From NCBI GenBank assembly GCA_947460875.1, contig CANHGR010000006.1, forward strand, positions 62,001 through 126,000: a stretch of DNA of 64,000 nt, in the 5' to 3' direction. The notes under the pieces were generated by a model that saw only the letters and a program-made list of their open reading frames with translations, was not told the DNA's origin and made no database searches. Shown here piece by piece: positions 43,277 through 52,745 of this stretch (its first letter is position 1; each line of letters opens with the position of its first letter). This DNA comes from Sphingobacteriaceae bacterium (lineage in GTDB: Bacteria > Bacteroidota > Bacteroidia > Sphingobacteriales > Sphingobacteriaceae). A program made the translations under genes and the position numbers.

Positions 43277-44320
43277 TTAGCTAATGGCTTGCGTGCGGAA
43301 CTTACTTAGCTGAATAGCAGATTCAATAGCCAAAACCATTGCATCTGCGCTGGCAACGCCCTTCCCCGCTATTTCAAAAGCAGTACCATGATCAACGGAG
43401 GTACGAATAATGGGTAGACCCATCGTAATGTTCACTCCTTTTACGCTGGCCATTTGTTGCTTTTCCTCATCCCATTGAAAACCCGAAAGCTTAAAAGGAA
43501 TATGCCCCTGGTCGTGATACATTGCCACTACGCCACCATAAGCACCTGTTGCCGCTTTAGCAAACATGGTATCGGGCGGTATCGGTCCTTCAACATCATA
43601 ACCCCTTCTACGCGCCTCCTCTACTGCCGGCAAGATCTCGAGTTCTTCCTCGTCGCCAAACAAGCCACTATCACCCGCATGTGGGTTTAATCCGGCAATT
43701 CCAATTTTCAAATTCGTTTCACCCAGACTAATCAGGCCGTTATGCAGCAGCTCAATCACCTCAACAATACGATCTTTCTTGACCAGATCACAAGCCTCCC
43801 TTAAAGACACATGGGTAGACACGTGAATCACCTTGATATGATCTTCTACCAGCAGCATGGCATATTTTCGGGTGCCCGTTAGGGTGGCATATATTTCGGT
43901 ATGCCCGGCATAATGATGCCCGGCTTCATTGATCGACTTTTTATTTAGTGGTCCGGTTACGGTAGCATCAATCTCACCTGCCTGAGCAAGCTCTATCACT
44001 TTTTTGACCGACTGGAAAGCCGCTTCTCCGGCGCTGGCAGATATCTCGCCAAAACTAAACTGACTCATCTCAATGGTGTGCAGGTCGAGCACATCTATTG
44101 TTCCGAACTTGAACTCCGCTTCGCCAATGTTTTTAATCACATGGATAGAAGCATTTAAATTCAAATGTTCAATAATGGCCTGAAATACAAGGGCCTCTCC
44201 CACTAAAACCGGTTTACAGCTTTCATACAGACTTTTTTTCAGCAGCGCCTTTATCGCTATCTCCGGACCGATCCCGGCCGGATCTCCCATGGTAATTCCT
44301 ATAATTGGTTTATCAGGCAT
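43277..44320 (-). CDS. PdxA-family 4-phospho-acid-sugar dehydrogenase (PdxA2-like)
   Basis: 347 residues of the PdxA fold: IIGITMGDPAGIGPEIAIKA at the start, TGPLNKKSINEAGHHYAGHTE, then IAGLNPHAGDSGLFGDEE and YHDQGHIPFK with the metal-binding histidines. In a pyridoxine route it oxidises 4-phosphohydroxy-L-threonine. Next to a DUF1537 kinase, homologues (PdxA2) oxidise 4-phospho-D-threonate or -erythronate, giving dihydroxyacetone phosphate and CO2. The gene context supports the catabolic role. It is divergent from the PQQ dehydrogenase gene across a 397-bp spacer. Confidence 0.88.
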   Translation of the reverse strand: MPDKPIIGITMGDPAGIGPEIAIKALLKKSLYESCKPVLVGEALVFQAIIEHLNLNASIHVIKNIGEAEFKFGTIDVLDLHTIEMSQFSFGEISASAGEAAFQSVKKVIELAQAGEIDATVTGPLNKKSINEAGHHYAGHTEIYATLTGTRKYAMLLVEDHIKVIHVSTHVSLREACDLVKKDRIVEVIELLHNGLISLGETNLKIGIAGLNPHAGDSGLFGDEEELEILPAVEEARRRGYDVEGPIPPDTMFAKAATGAYGGVVAMYHDQGHIPFKLSGFQWDEEKQQMASVKGVNITMGLPIIRTSVDHGTAFEIAGKGVASADAMVLAIESAIQLSKFRTQAIS

Positions 44321-44561
44321 TTATTTCTAAAATATTGAAGGCGCAAGATAGTGGTTTAGGGGATGGATGTCAAATGGGGCAGAAATGAAGGCAAATCCTA
44401 TTGCAAACCAAATCACGGATGGCTTAGAAAAATTTCTATAATGAATTCGAGCATTTTTCACATAGCAAATATCTATTAATGCCAATACTATAAATCGACA
44501 TGAATTGTGAAACCCATTGCGAAGTGTCGCGTCAAAAACACAAGATAAAAACTGTTCAATT

Positions 44562-44591
44562 TTTGTACTTATCTTTTAAATTATATATTTG
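44562..44591 (+). promoter_or_regulatory. Promoter of the PQQ dehydrogenase operon
   Basis: TTTG at 44562-44565, 18-nt spacer and TATATTTG at 44584-44591, the same boxes as small RNA M. Transcription is expected to begin near 44596. The rest of the 44321-44717 spacer has no gene that I trust. Confidence 0.65.
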
Positions 44592-44599
44592 GTTTAAAG

Positions 44600-44615
44600 A
44601 CCAATTAATTAAACC
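44600..44615 (+). promoter_or_regulatory. PQQ operon leader motif
   Basis: ACCAATTAATTAAACC begins about 4 nt after the predicted transcript start. It equals the reverse complement of the RNA A/B segment apart from a 2-nt insertion. Its position at the very 5' end parallels RNA M. Confidence 0.4.
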
Positions 44616-44717
44616 AAAGCCTGAGATATTTCTTTTATGCAGCTTGCTGCCGCTTCTACGCGTTTTAAAACCAGCCAGAATCGAAATGGTACAGTTAAGG
44701 GCAATTATCAAAACCGC

Positions 44718-47048
44718 ATGCAATCAAAAATAAGTCGGCAATGGCCGGCAAGTAAATGGCTTACACTAGCCGGGGGACTATTGATGCTCGTGATTTTCGG
44801 CATTGGATGTATGGTCCGCAACTCCCTTTCTGAACAGCAAGATCCTTTTGCTCCATACAAATCATGGACTCAATACGGCGGTGGAGCTGATCAATCAAAA
44901 TATACTGAGCTAAACCAAATCACTAAAAAGAATGTCAGCCAGCTTCAAGTTGCCTGGAATTATCCCACCAACGATAAAATAGAATACACCTTTAATCCTA
45001 TCGTGGTGGATTCGATCATGTATGTTCTTGCTAAAAACAATTCTCTGGTTGCTCTTAACGCCGTAACCGGAAAAGAAATATGGATTCATGCCAACCTAAC
45101 CGGAATCATCCGCCGGGGCATTAACTACTGGGAAAGTAAAGACCGCAAAGACCGCCGCCTGATTTTTACCTTGGGCAACACCCTGCAGGAAATCGATGCC
45201 CTAACCGGAAAATCGATTCTATCTTTTGGCACCGACGGTTATGTTTCCCTTAAAGATGATCTTGGCCGGGATCCGGAAAGCGTAAATCGAGCGGCATCAT
45301 CTACGCCAGGACATATCTTCGAAGATCTGATCATCCTTGGTTCATCTCCCGGCGAAGCACTGTTTTCGGCCCCGGGGCATTTAAAAGCATTTAATATAAT
45401 AACCGGCAAGCTTGCATGGGTTTTCCATACCGTTCCCCTACCGGGAGAATACGGATACGAAACATGGCCGAAAGACGCATATAAATATGTGGGTGCTGTC
45501 AATACATGGGGAGAAATATCAGTCGATGAAAAACGTGGTATCGCGTATTTCCCACTTGGATCTCCTACCTATGACTATTACGGTGCAGACCGAATTGGTG
45601 CCGGCTTGTTTGGCAATTGCCTGCTGGCACTCGACGCGCGCACCGGAAAGCGCATATGGCACTTCCAAACGGTACACCATGATCTATGGGATTACGACCT
45701 GACATCCGCCCCACAGCTAATCACGGTAAAGAATAAGGGCAAAATGGTAGATGCTGTGGCCGTGGCGAGCAAGCAAGGATTTTTATTTGCCTTTAATCGT
45801 GTTAGCGGCGAACCCTTATGGCCAATAGAGGAACGCCCCGTGCCAGCTAGTGGGATGCCCGAAGAAGTGGCCTGGCCTACTCAACCCTTCCCCACCGTTA
45901 TACCGCCATTTACTCGCCAAACCGTTACGGTTGATGATCTGAATCCGTATTGGCCAAAACCTAAACTCGATTCAATGAAACGGCGCGTTGCCGCAGGAAA
46001 ATCCGGCTTATATACACCTCCTTCAGATAAGTATGAAACTTTTTCAATGCCCGGTGCCATCGGAGGAGCTAATTATGGAAACAGCGCGGCGAATCCAAAA
46101 AAGGGAATCATGTACGTGGCTTCAATGGAATATGCTTCGATATACAAATTGAATAAAGTGCAACGTCCAACTTCTGAGCCTTTGTCGGCAGACATGACCC
46201 AGCGCGCTCAAACAGCCTATTTGTTAAATTGCCAGGGCTGCCACGGTGCTAACCAGGCGGGCGGCGCCGGTCCATCTCTCATAAACATGGGTGAAAAAAT
46301 AAACGTTGAAGGCTTTAGAACTGTCGTAGGCGTTGGACGCGGATTGATGCCTGCCTTCGCCCATATTGATGAAACAACGGTAACGGCGATGTATAGATTT
46401 TTGGGTGGCTTAATGACTCAGCGTCCTGCTGCTGCTGGGAGAGGAGCAGCACCTGCAACCGCAGTTACCATGCCTGATGGACCTGTAGTAGCATCCGGAG
46501 GCGCGCCCGAAGCACAGAAATTTAATGCACTGAGGGCAACTAAGCCGATGACCGAGTATCCCGAAGGTGTAACGCATCCAAAAGATAGATATACCAGTGG
46601 TTACGGACTAGAGTTTTCAGATTTGCTCAGTCCGCCTTGGGCTACCATAACGGCGTACGACCTTAACAGCGGAACAATCAAATGGCGTAAACCGCTTGGT
46701 CAGGATGCCCGAATCAAACTAGAGCCTGGACAAGAAAGCACCGGCAGCCCGATCGGATCACAGCGCAAAGGGATGATCGTTACCTCAACCGGTATTCTAT
46801 TTGCCACCTCGAAAGGTGGAAAGTTAAATGCCTACGATGCCGATAACGGCAAACTGTTATGGACTCGCATTTTAAATAAAGATACAGACGGCTTGCCTGC
46901 AACTTACCAGGTAAATGGCAAACAATATCTGGTGGTGCTCGCTGTGGGCAGTTATAGCAAAGAAACCCTAGACCACTCTAAAGACCCAGGTGCACTTCCA
47001 CCTGGATATGTCGTATTTTCATTACCGGATAAACCCAAAAAAAATTGA
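44718..47048 (+). CDS. PQQ-dependent dehydrogenase with embedded cytochrome c domain
   Basis: 776 residues from ATG at 44718, which places a membrane or lipoprotein anchor at about 14-31 (LTLAGGLLMLVIFGIGC). A frame start at 44637 would add 27 residues of poor composition. The eight-bladed quinoprotein propeller contains VHHDLWDYDLTSAPQ (about 319-333), the glucose-dehydrogenase-type PQQ motif. A haem c domain is inserted at about 485-595 with CQGCHG (C505, C508, H509) and an MP-type distal ligand (GLMPAF). It oxidises sugars or glycosides in the periplasm and passes electrons to haem. A Gly/Ala-rich linker follows. Confidence 0.88.
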   Translation: MQSKISRQWPASKWLTLAGGLLMLVIFGIGCMVRNSLSEQQDPFAPYKSWTQYGGGADQSKYTELNQITKKNVSQLQVAWNYPTNDKIEYTFNPIVVDSIMYVLAKNNSLVALNAVTGKEIWIHANLTGIIRRGINYWESKDRKDRRLIFTLGNTLQEIDALTGKSILSFGTDGYVSLKDDLGRDPESVNRAASSTPGHIFEDLIILGSSPGEALFSAPGHLKAFNIITGKLAWVFHTVPLPGEYGYETWPKDAYKYVGAVNTWGEISVDEKRGIAYFPLGSPTYDYYGADRIGAGLFGNCLLALDARTGKRIWHFQTVHHDLWDYDLTSAPQLITVKNKGKMVDAVAVASKQGFLFAFNRVSGEPLWPIEERPVPASGMPEEVAWPTQPFPTVIPPFTRQTVTVDDLNPYWPKPKLDSMKRRVAAGKSGLYTPPSDKYETFSMPGAIGGANYGNSAANPKKGIMYVASMEYASIYKLNKVQRPTSEPLSADMTQRAQTAYLLNCQGCHGANQAGGAGPSLINMGEKINVEGFRTVVGVGRGLMPAFAHIDETTVTAMYRFLGGLMTQRPAAAGRGAAPATAVTMPDGPVVASGGAPEAQKFNALRATKPMTEYPEGVTHPKDRYTSGYGLEFSDLLSPPWATITAYDLNSGTIKWRKPLGQDARIKLEPGQESTGSPIGSQRKGMIVTSTGILFATSKGGKLNAYDADNGKLLWTRILNKDTDGLPATYQVNGKQYLVVLAVGSYSKETLDHSKDPGALPPGYVVFSLPDKPKKN

Positions 47049-47051
47049 CCA

Positions 47052-47957
47052 ATGAATAGAAGAACTTTTATCTATAACGTCTCCGGCCTGGCTTTGAGCG
47101 TTACCGTTTTGCCATCCTTTGTTCCTTTTTACAAAGACAAAATGGACAGGATAGCAATGGGCACTTTGTTGTTCCGCTACCGGTTCAAGCGCACAAAACC
47201 CCGTGAGCTGGCAGCGATTAAAAATGAGTTGACGCTCCTTGATGTTCCGATGCATCACAGGGATAAATTTGGGATAAAGAAAATTGAATTCTGGAATGAG
47301 CATTTTGAATCTCTTGACCCTACCTACTTAGAAAGTGTTAAGAAAGCTATCAAAGCAGCAAAAAGCGAGTTGCTTAACGTACAAATAGATCGCATCCAAT
47401 ATAACTTGGCTTCTCAAAACGAGGAAGAACGCCTTAAATCGATTAAAGACGTTAAAGAATGGATCGATGGAGTCGCCATCTTAGGGTCTAAATGTATTCG
47501 TATCAATCCGGGCAGGCCTAACGGCACAGTCGAGAAGAGCATCCAATCTCTAAAAGAGTTAAAAAGCTATGCCGACCAAAAGAAACTTACGATCATCACG
47601 GCCAACCATTTTGGAATCGAAACGGATCCGGTGAAGCACGTGGCTATTATGAACGGCGTTGGTAAAGGCATCTATACTGAGCCAGATTTTGGAAATTATT
47701 CTAGCCCATCGGTTATCTTGCCTTCCCTAGAACAAATACTTCCCTACGCCCATATTGTATCTGCCAAAGTGGTCGACTTTAACGACCAAATTGAGCACGT
47801 AACATACGATTTTGATAAATGCGTGCAGCTTTGCGAGAACAAAGGCTTTAAGGGTGTCTACATGGTTTCGCAATGGAGCTCTAAGTTTCATGATATCGAC
47901 TATGATAAAGTTGCCGACTGGGTGATTACCCACTTGAAAGATAATATGAAAAGCTGA
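47052..47957 (+). CDS. Tat-exported TIM-barrel sugar isomerase/epimerase-like protein
   Basis: 301 residues. Twin-arginine signal MNRRTFIYNVSGLALSVTVLP, so export of a folded, probably cofactor-bearing protein. The xylose-isomerase-like TIM barrel has KKIEFWNEHFESLDPTYLE, KCIRINPGRPNG, ITANHFGIETDP, EPDFGNYSS and SAKVVDFND. The pattern of acidic/His residues fits divalent-metal binding. It starts 3 nt after the PQQ dehydrogenase stop, so the two are tightly coupled. Relatives in 3-keto-glycoside clusters act as lyases or epimerases; the reaction here is inference. Confidence 0.8.
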   Translation: MNRRTFIYNVSGLALSVTVLPSFVPFYKDKMDRIAMGTLLFRYRFKRTKPRELAAIKNELTLLDVPMHHRDKFGIKKIEFWNEHFESLDPTYLESVKKAIKAAKSELLNVQIDRIQYNLASQNEEERLKSIKDVKEWIDGVAILGSKCIRINPGRPNGTVEKSIQSLKELKSYADQKKLTIITANHFGIETDPVKHVAIMNGVGKGIYTEPDFGNYSSPSVILPSLEQILPYAHIVSAKVVDFNDQIEHVTYDFDKCVQLCENKGFKGVYMVSQWSSKFHDIDYDKVADWVITHLKDNMKS

Positions 47958-47975
47958 CCTTTCTAACACAAGAAG

Positions 47976-49907
47976 ATGAAAAATTTTTTATCGAGCATCC
48001 TGCTAAGCAGTCTTTGCATTTTAAGCTTTGGCCAACAAAAAACGGGCGATTATAATGGTCGCAGCCAAAGTTTTATCCCGGATTATACGTTCAAAGGATC
48101 GTCATTTTCCGACTGGCATACGATCGGAACAGCAAAATGGCAAGCAAGTGATGGCTTGATAACAGCATTACCCAATGGTGGCTCAGGTTACCTCCTATCC
48201 AACCGCTCTTTTCAAGACTTCGCGATACGAACACTATTCAAGGCCGATCCCGGTACTGAGCTAGGCTTTCTGTTTCGTTTGGAGAAAACAGCCAGCGGCA
48301 TGAAAGGCTTCTTGGTTTCGGTTAAAGATGCCGAAGTGGGTTCATACAAAGTAGTTCTTGATGCTGAAGGTAAGGAAACAAGCAGAGAAAGATTAAGATC
48401 GGCAGGTGGCATCATCCGTCAGGCACCTACACCAAACCCGAACGATCCGCCTGCCGGAGCTCGAGGAGGTGGGGGCGGTCGCGCTGCTATGCCTGTTTTA
48501 AATTTGCCTTTAGTTCGTCCTTCAACTGCAGTGGTTCCGGGACAATGGAACCAGTTTGAAGGTATCATAGATTTGAATATGCTACGCGCTTATACCAATG
48601 ATAGTGGCGAAAGCGGCACTGTAGCTGACGCTCAGGACGGAAATTTCGGTCCGGTAGCTCTTTATGTATCTGGCAGTGGCCGGGTCCAGTTTAATGAGCT
48701 CAACTATCAGGATGCAGGAATAAAATCGATGCCGAAGGAAGGAAGTTCCGCTCGTTTTAAAGTGCAGCAAGTTCAAGATATGTATTATTCCTGGGGTGCA
48801 GGTTCGGGCGACTTTAACAACGATGGCATCACAGACATCGCCGCCGGACCAATCATTTATTTCGGTCCCGATTATACCAAATACCGTGAAATTACTTTCG
48901 CGTCTTCTGTGAGTCCTTCGAAAAATTTTACTGAATTTAACGCACAATACAGCTATGATTTTAACGGTGATGGCTGGCAGGATATCTTAACCGGCCCATC
49001 AACAGGTACTGTTTTTATTAACCCGCAGGGCGAATCCCGACGCTGGGAACGCTATGCTGTGCTTCCGGGTATTCAATCGGAGATCACTCTTTTTAAAGAT
49101 GTTAATGGCGATGGAAAACCGGAGTTGATCTACGCGTCTGGCGGACAAATGTGTTATGCAAACCCTAATCCTGGAGACGCTACGAAACCTTGGGTGCATC
49201 ACCCCATTTCAGAACGAGGAACTTCTTTGGCTCATGGAGTAGGTACCGGCGACATCAATGGCGATGGCCAAATAGATATTATCGGTGCAAATGGCTGGTG
49301 GGAACAACCTACAGACTTTAGCAGCACCGAACTTTGGACCTATCACCCCGAAGCATTTGGCCGCTATGCTCACCGAGCGTCTAATGTTGGGGGCAGCACG
49401 ATGGGCGTTTATGATGTGAACGGCGATAAACTAAACGATGTAGTAACCGCCTTAAATGCCCATGGTTTCGGACTTGCCTGGTTTGAGCAGAAAAGAGATG
49501 CAAGCGGTAAAATCAGCTTCGTCCGCCACATGATCAGTGATGATTACAGCACGAAAAATGCTGGCGATGTAACCTTTTCGCAACCACATGGCGCCACTTT
49601 CGCCGACGTTGACAATGACGGCATCACCGATTTCATCGTCGGCAAACGCTATTGGTCGCACCTGGATACCTATCTGGATCCCGATCCTTATGGTCCGCCG
49701 GTTATTTATTGGTATAAAACAGTTCGAAATTCAAAAGCACCAGGTGGCGCAGAATTCGTTCCGCAATTGATTCATAACCGCTCAGGAGTTGGTTCTGATG
49801 TTTTGGCCGAAGACTTGAATAAAGACGGCACCGTTGATATCGTAACGGCTACAGACCGCGGAGTGTTCATCTACTGGAATACACAAAAAGGCAAAGACAA
49901 AAAATAG
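47976..49907 (+). CDS. Secreted DUF1080 (3-keto-disaccharide hydrolase-like) protein with FG-GAP repeats
   Basis: 643 residues with signal peptide (to about 19). The N-domain (about 35-245) is a DUF1080/LamG-like jelly roll: FKGSSFSDWHTIGTAKWQASDGLIT, FLFRLEKT, GQWNQFEGIIDLN. A Gly/Arg-rich loop is inserted (AGARGGGGGRAAM). The C-terminal part carries about seven FG-GAP/VCBS-type calcium-binding repeats (FNNDGITDI, FNGDGWQDI, VNGDGKPEL, INGDGQIDI, VNGDKLNDV, VDNDGITDF, LNKDGTVDI) forming a propeller. It is 18 nt after the TIM-barrel gene. It could hydrolyse 3-keto-glycosides or bind glycan. Confidence 0.8.
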   Translation: MKNFLSSILLSSLCILSFGQQKTGDYNGRSQSFIPDYTFKGSSFSDWHTIGTAKWQASDGLITALPNGGSGYLLSNRSFQDFAIRTLFKADPGTELGFLFRLEKTASGMKGFLVSVKDAEVGSYKVVLDAEGKETSRERLRSAGGIIRQAPTPNPNDPPAGARGGGGGRAAMPVLNLPLVRPSTAVVPGQWNQFEGIIDLNMLRAYTNDSGESGTVADAQDGNFGPVALYVSGSGRVQFNELNYQDAGIKSMPKEGSSARFKVQQVQDMYYSWGAGSGDFNNDGITDIAAGPIIYFGPDYTKYREITFASSVSPSKNFTEFNAQYSYDFNGDGWQDILTGPSTGTVFINPQGESRRWERYAVLPGIQSEITLFKDVNGDGKPELIYASGGQMCYANPNPGDATKPWVHHPISERGTSLAHGVGTGDINGDGQIDIIGANGWWEQPTDFSSTELWTYHPEAFGRYAHRASNVGGSTMGVYDVNGDKLNDVVTALNAHGFGLAWFEQKRDASGKISFVRHMISDDYSTKNAGDVTFSQPHGATFADVDNDGITDFIVGKRYWSHLDTYLDPDPYGPPVIYWYKTVRNSKAPGGAEFVPQLIHNRSGVGSDVLAEDLNKDGTVDIVTATDRGVFIYWNTQKGKDKK

Positions 49908-50388
49908 CAGGAAGAGTTCTGCTTTATTTTTGAAAAGCAAATTCCTGCTTTCATCGCTTACAGCGGTACCGTTCTTCGCTCTAGCTTTTTCCCCTGCTAA
50001 ATTCCCCGTGCACAAGCTGCCGCTGCGCCCGGGTTTAGTTTAGAAACGCTTTTGGTTCTTCGTGACGAAAAAAATGGATTTTCGTAGTTTTAGGAAGATG
50101 GTCGTTAGTTTTAGGCTTTCGAATTAAATCCGGCTTTGATTCGTTGACTTTCTTAGCAAGCCTACTTATGATCATAAGAAATGGGGCTTAAATGGAGATC
50201 ACAAATCTCAACCAATTGTATATTATCGCTATCGTTGCTTGCGCCCTCACCGAAAAACTACTTTATCTCAAAGAGCTATCGTTCTACCCAGAGCGCATCG
50301 GCAAGAATTGCGCCGGAAGTAATCAAGACACCTGCTTTAATAAATTTTATTCGCGATAGCTTATTCATCATTCTCGCTTGGGCAATAT
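49908..50388. other. 481-bp intergenic region without a gene
   Basis: It holds AGCAGGAA and TTCCTGCT (49907-49966), which could pair at long range, and two copies of a TAGTTTTAGG word at 50085-50133. A frame at 50181-50426 overlaps the ABC-F gene and has no coding character. No RNA gene was recognised. Confidence 0.5.
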
Positions 50389-52017
50389 CTAGACTACGGA
50401 ATAAAGTTCATCGCGCTGACGCTTAACCACTTCGCTGTTTATGTATTCGTCGTAAGTCATGAGCTTATCAATAATACCCCCCGGCGTCAATTCAATCACC
50501 CGGTTAGCAACAGTTTCTGTAAGCTCATGATCTCGGGAAGTAAAGAGAATAGTACCCCGAAAATCTTTCATCCCATTATTTAATGCCGTAATAGACTCAA
50601 GATCCAGGTGATTAGTTGGCTCGTCAAATAAGAGGAGATTGGCCTGTTGTAACATCATTCTCGAAAACATGCAACGCATCTTTTCGCCTCCCGAAAGAAC
50701 AGATGATTTTTTCAACACTTCTTCTCCTGAAAAGAGCATCCTGCCTAAAAAGCTTCGGATAAACTGCTCATCTTTTTCTGCTGCTGAATACTCACGTAGC
50801 CAGTCGATCAGGTTGCTATCCTTCCCTGCAAAAAAATCAGAATTATCGTTGGGGATCGATGCAGTATTGATAGTTACGCCCCATTTAAACGTCCCTTTAT
50901 AATCGGCATCATTTCCCGTAAGGATATGATAAAAAGCCGTTGTAGCCAGACTGTTTTCTGATAAAATTGCAATCTTGTCGCCTTTATTAACTAACAGATT
51001 GATATTTGAAAACAGCAACTCTCCATTGAGTTCCTTTTGCAGATTTTCGATTTGAAGAATTTGATCGCCTGCTTCTCTTCCCTGATGATTGAATAAGATT
51101 GCAGGGTATTTTCTATTTGAAGGTTGAATTTCGTCGAGATTGATCTTATCCAAAGCCTTTTTCCTGCTCGTCGCCTGTTTTGATTTTGAAGCGTTCGCGC
51201 TAAACCTGCGAATAAAATCCTGAAGTTCTTTAACCTTATCTTCAAGTTTTTTATTCTGATCTGAACGTTGCCTTAATGCCAACTGACTAGACTCATACCA
51301 AAAGGTATAATTACCGGTATAAATAGTCATCTTACCAAAATCAATATCCACAACGTGTGTACAGACCGTATCTAAAAAGTGCCTATCGTGAGACACCACA
51401 AGGATGATCCCCTCGTACCCTGCCAGAAAATCTTCAAGCCATGAAATGGTATGAATATCCAAATCGTTGGTAGGCTCATCAAGTAACAAGATATCCGGTT
51501 TGCCAAACAAAGCCTGAGCAAGCAATACCCGAACTTTTTGATTACCATCCAGTTCTTTTAATAATTTATAGTGCAAATCCTCTTTAATACCAAGGTTACT
51601 AAGCATGGTAGCTGCGTTATTTTCCGCATTCCAGCCATCCATCTCTGCAAAAATATTTTCAAGATCCCCTGCGCGTTCTCCATCCTTCTCCGTGAAATCT
51701 TCTTTGGCATAAAGTTCATCCTTCTCCTTCATTACGCTATACAACTCTGCATGTCCTTTTAATACGGTCTCAATAACCGAAAACTCATCAAAAGCATAGT
51801 GATTTTGGTTCAGAACCGCCATTCGCTCGCCAGGAGTAAAGCTTACCGAGCCACTTGTTGGATCAATCTCTCCCGATAAAATCTTCATAAATGTAGACTT
51901 ACCCGCGCCGTTTGCACCGATCACGCCATAGCAGTTTCCGCGGATAAATTTTAAATTTACTTCTTCAAAAAGAGTTCGTTTACCGTAACGAAGGGAAAGA
52001 TTTGATACTGTTATCAT
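50389..52017 (-). CDS. ABC-F family ATPase (ribosome-associated)
   Basis: 542 residues from the ATG at 52017 (MITVSNLSLRYGKRTLFEE), the standard ABC-F beginning. Thirteen extra codons upstream are possible but unconvincing. Two ABC domains: Walker A GANGAGKST and LLLDEPTNDLD in the first, and LLLFDEPTNHLD with LSGGEKMR in the second. The P-site interaction linker is rich in basic residues (about 245-310: FSANASKSKQATSRKK). There are no membrane domains. ABC-F proteins act on the ribosome. It resembles the YbiT-type group rather than resistance types. Monocistronic. Confidence 0.92.
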   Translation of the reverse strand: MITVSNLSLRYGKRTLFEEVNLKFIRGNCYGVIGANGAGKSTFMKILSGEIDPTSGSVSFTPGERMAVLNQNHYAFDEFSVIETVLKGHAELYSVMKEKDELYAKEDFTEKDGERAGDLENIFAEMDGWNAENNAATMLSNLGIKEDLHYKLLKELDGNQKVRVLLAQALFGKPDILLLDEPTNDLDIHTISWLEDFLAGYEGIILVVSHDRHFLDTVCTHVVDIDFGKMTIYTGNYTFWYESSQLALRQRSDQNKKLEDKVKELQDFIRRFSANASKSKQATSRKKALDKINLDEIQPSNRKYPAILFNHQGREAGDQILQIENLQKELNGELLFSNINLLVNKGDKIAILSENSLATTAFYHILTGNDADYKGTFKWGVTINTASIPNDNSDFFAGKDSNLIDWLREYSAAEKDEQFIRSFLGRMLFSGEEVLKKSSVLSGGEKMRCMFSRMMLQQANLLLFDEPTNHLDLESITALNNGMKDFRGTILFTSRDHELTETVANRVIELTPGGIIDKLMTYDEYINSEVVKRQRDELYSVV

Positions 52018-52125
52018 AGCTGGATTAAATATCCCAAAAGGACAATTATAATGCAAAGGTACTGATTTGAGGTCGGAATCGAAAGCTCTGCCAGTATCGT
52101 CCCACCTGATTACAGAGTTTATAAA

Positions 52126-52678
52126 ATGGAAATTGATGATCTTTTAAAGTTAGTTTCAAGGGCCCCTATTAAAAAAACAAATTGTTGATCTGGCCGGTTT
52201 AGTTGTCGAAAAGGACTTAACTGAACAATTGATCGGTTTGACCTGTGACCAGGATTCCCCTTCCACTTTTCGAGCGGCCTGGATTTTGGAATACCTGGAA
52301 GCAAAATTTCCTCATAAATTTTTAAACTCAGTAGCTCCATTTATTGAAAAATACCCATTACAGAATAATCTAAGCTGCAAACGGCACTATACTAAAATAT
52401 TGATGCATATAACGCATAAAAATGCTCACTTCGAATATAAAAAAGCGATAGAAACAATCAACTTTGAGCCGATTGTTGAAGCAACTTTTGAATGGTTAAT
52501 TAATAATCGAACTCCGGTAGCTGTTCGTGTAAACTGTTTAGACATTCTATATAATTTATCCAACAGCTATACCTGGATCACTGAAGAACTGAAAGATCAC
52601 ACCCGGTTTCTTCTTAAGAATGAAAGCGCTGCGATGCAAAGCCGGGGCAAACGCGTTCTTAAGAAAATTAAAAAATAA
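52126..52678 (+). pseudogene. HEAT-like protein gene with a frameshift at an A7 run
   Basis: The gene starts at ATG 52126 (MEIDDLLKLVSRAPIKK). At the A7 run 52171-52177 the frame runs to a TGA at 52186. With six A instead of seven, the frame continues as KQIVDLAGLVVEKDLTEQLIG into the open frame from 52229 (MIGLTCDQDSPSTFRAAWILEYLEAKFP) to 52678, about 183 residues in all. The helical, Leu-rich sequence resembles HEAT/armadillo-like repeats; function unknown. Recent mutation, transcriptional slippage or a sequencing error in the homopolymer could each explain it. Confidence 0.65.
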
Positions 52679-52745
52679 TGGGCAGAAACTTCGCAAATCA
52701 TCGTATCATGCAAACCAATATTAAAATATTTGTCTATATTTAAAC

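Noticed and set aside
43277-44320. PdxA as a vitamin B6 biosynthesis gene
   Set aside because: It is 1 bp from a DUF1537 kinase and followed by an acid-sugar carrier, which points to the catabolic PdxA2 role; not strictly excluded.
44500-44733. 77-codon frame upstream of the PQQ dehydrogenase
   Set aside because: It spans the predicted promoter and overlaps the dehydrogenase start in another frame; it is a shadow frame.
50181-50426. 81-codon frame after the DUF1080 protein gene
   Set aside because: It overlaps the 3' end of the ABC-F gene on the other strand and shows no coding pattern.
52171-52188. Programmed ribosomal frameshift
   Set aside because: There is an A7 run but no clear downstream pseudoknot or stimulatory element; mutation, slippage or sequencing error is simpler.
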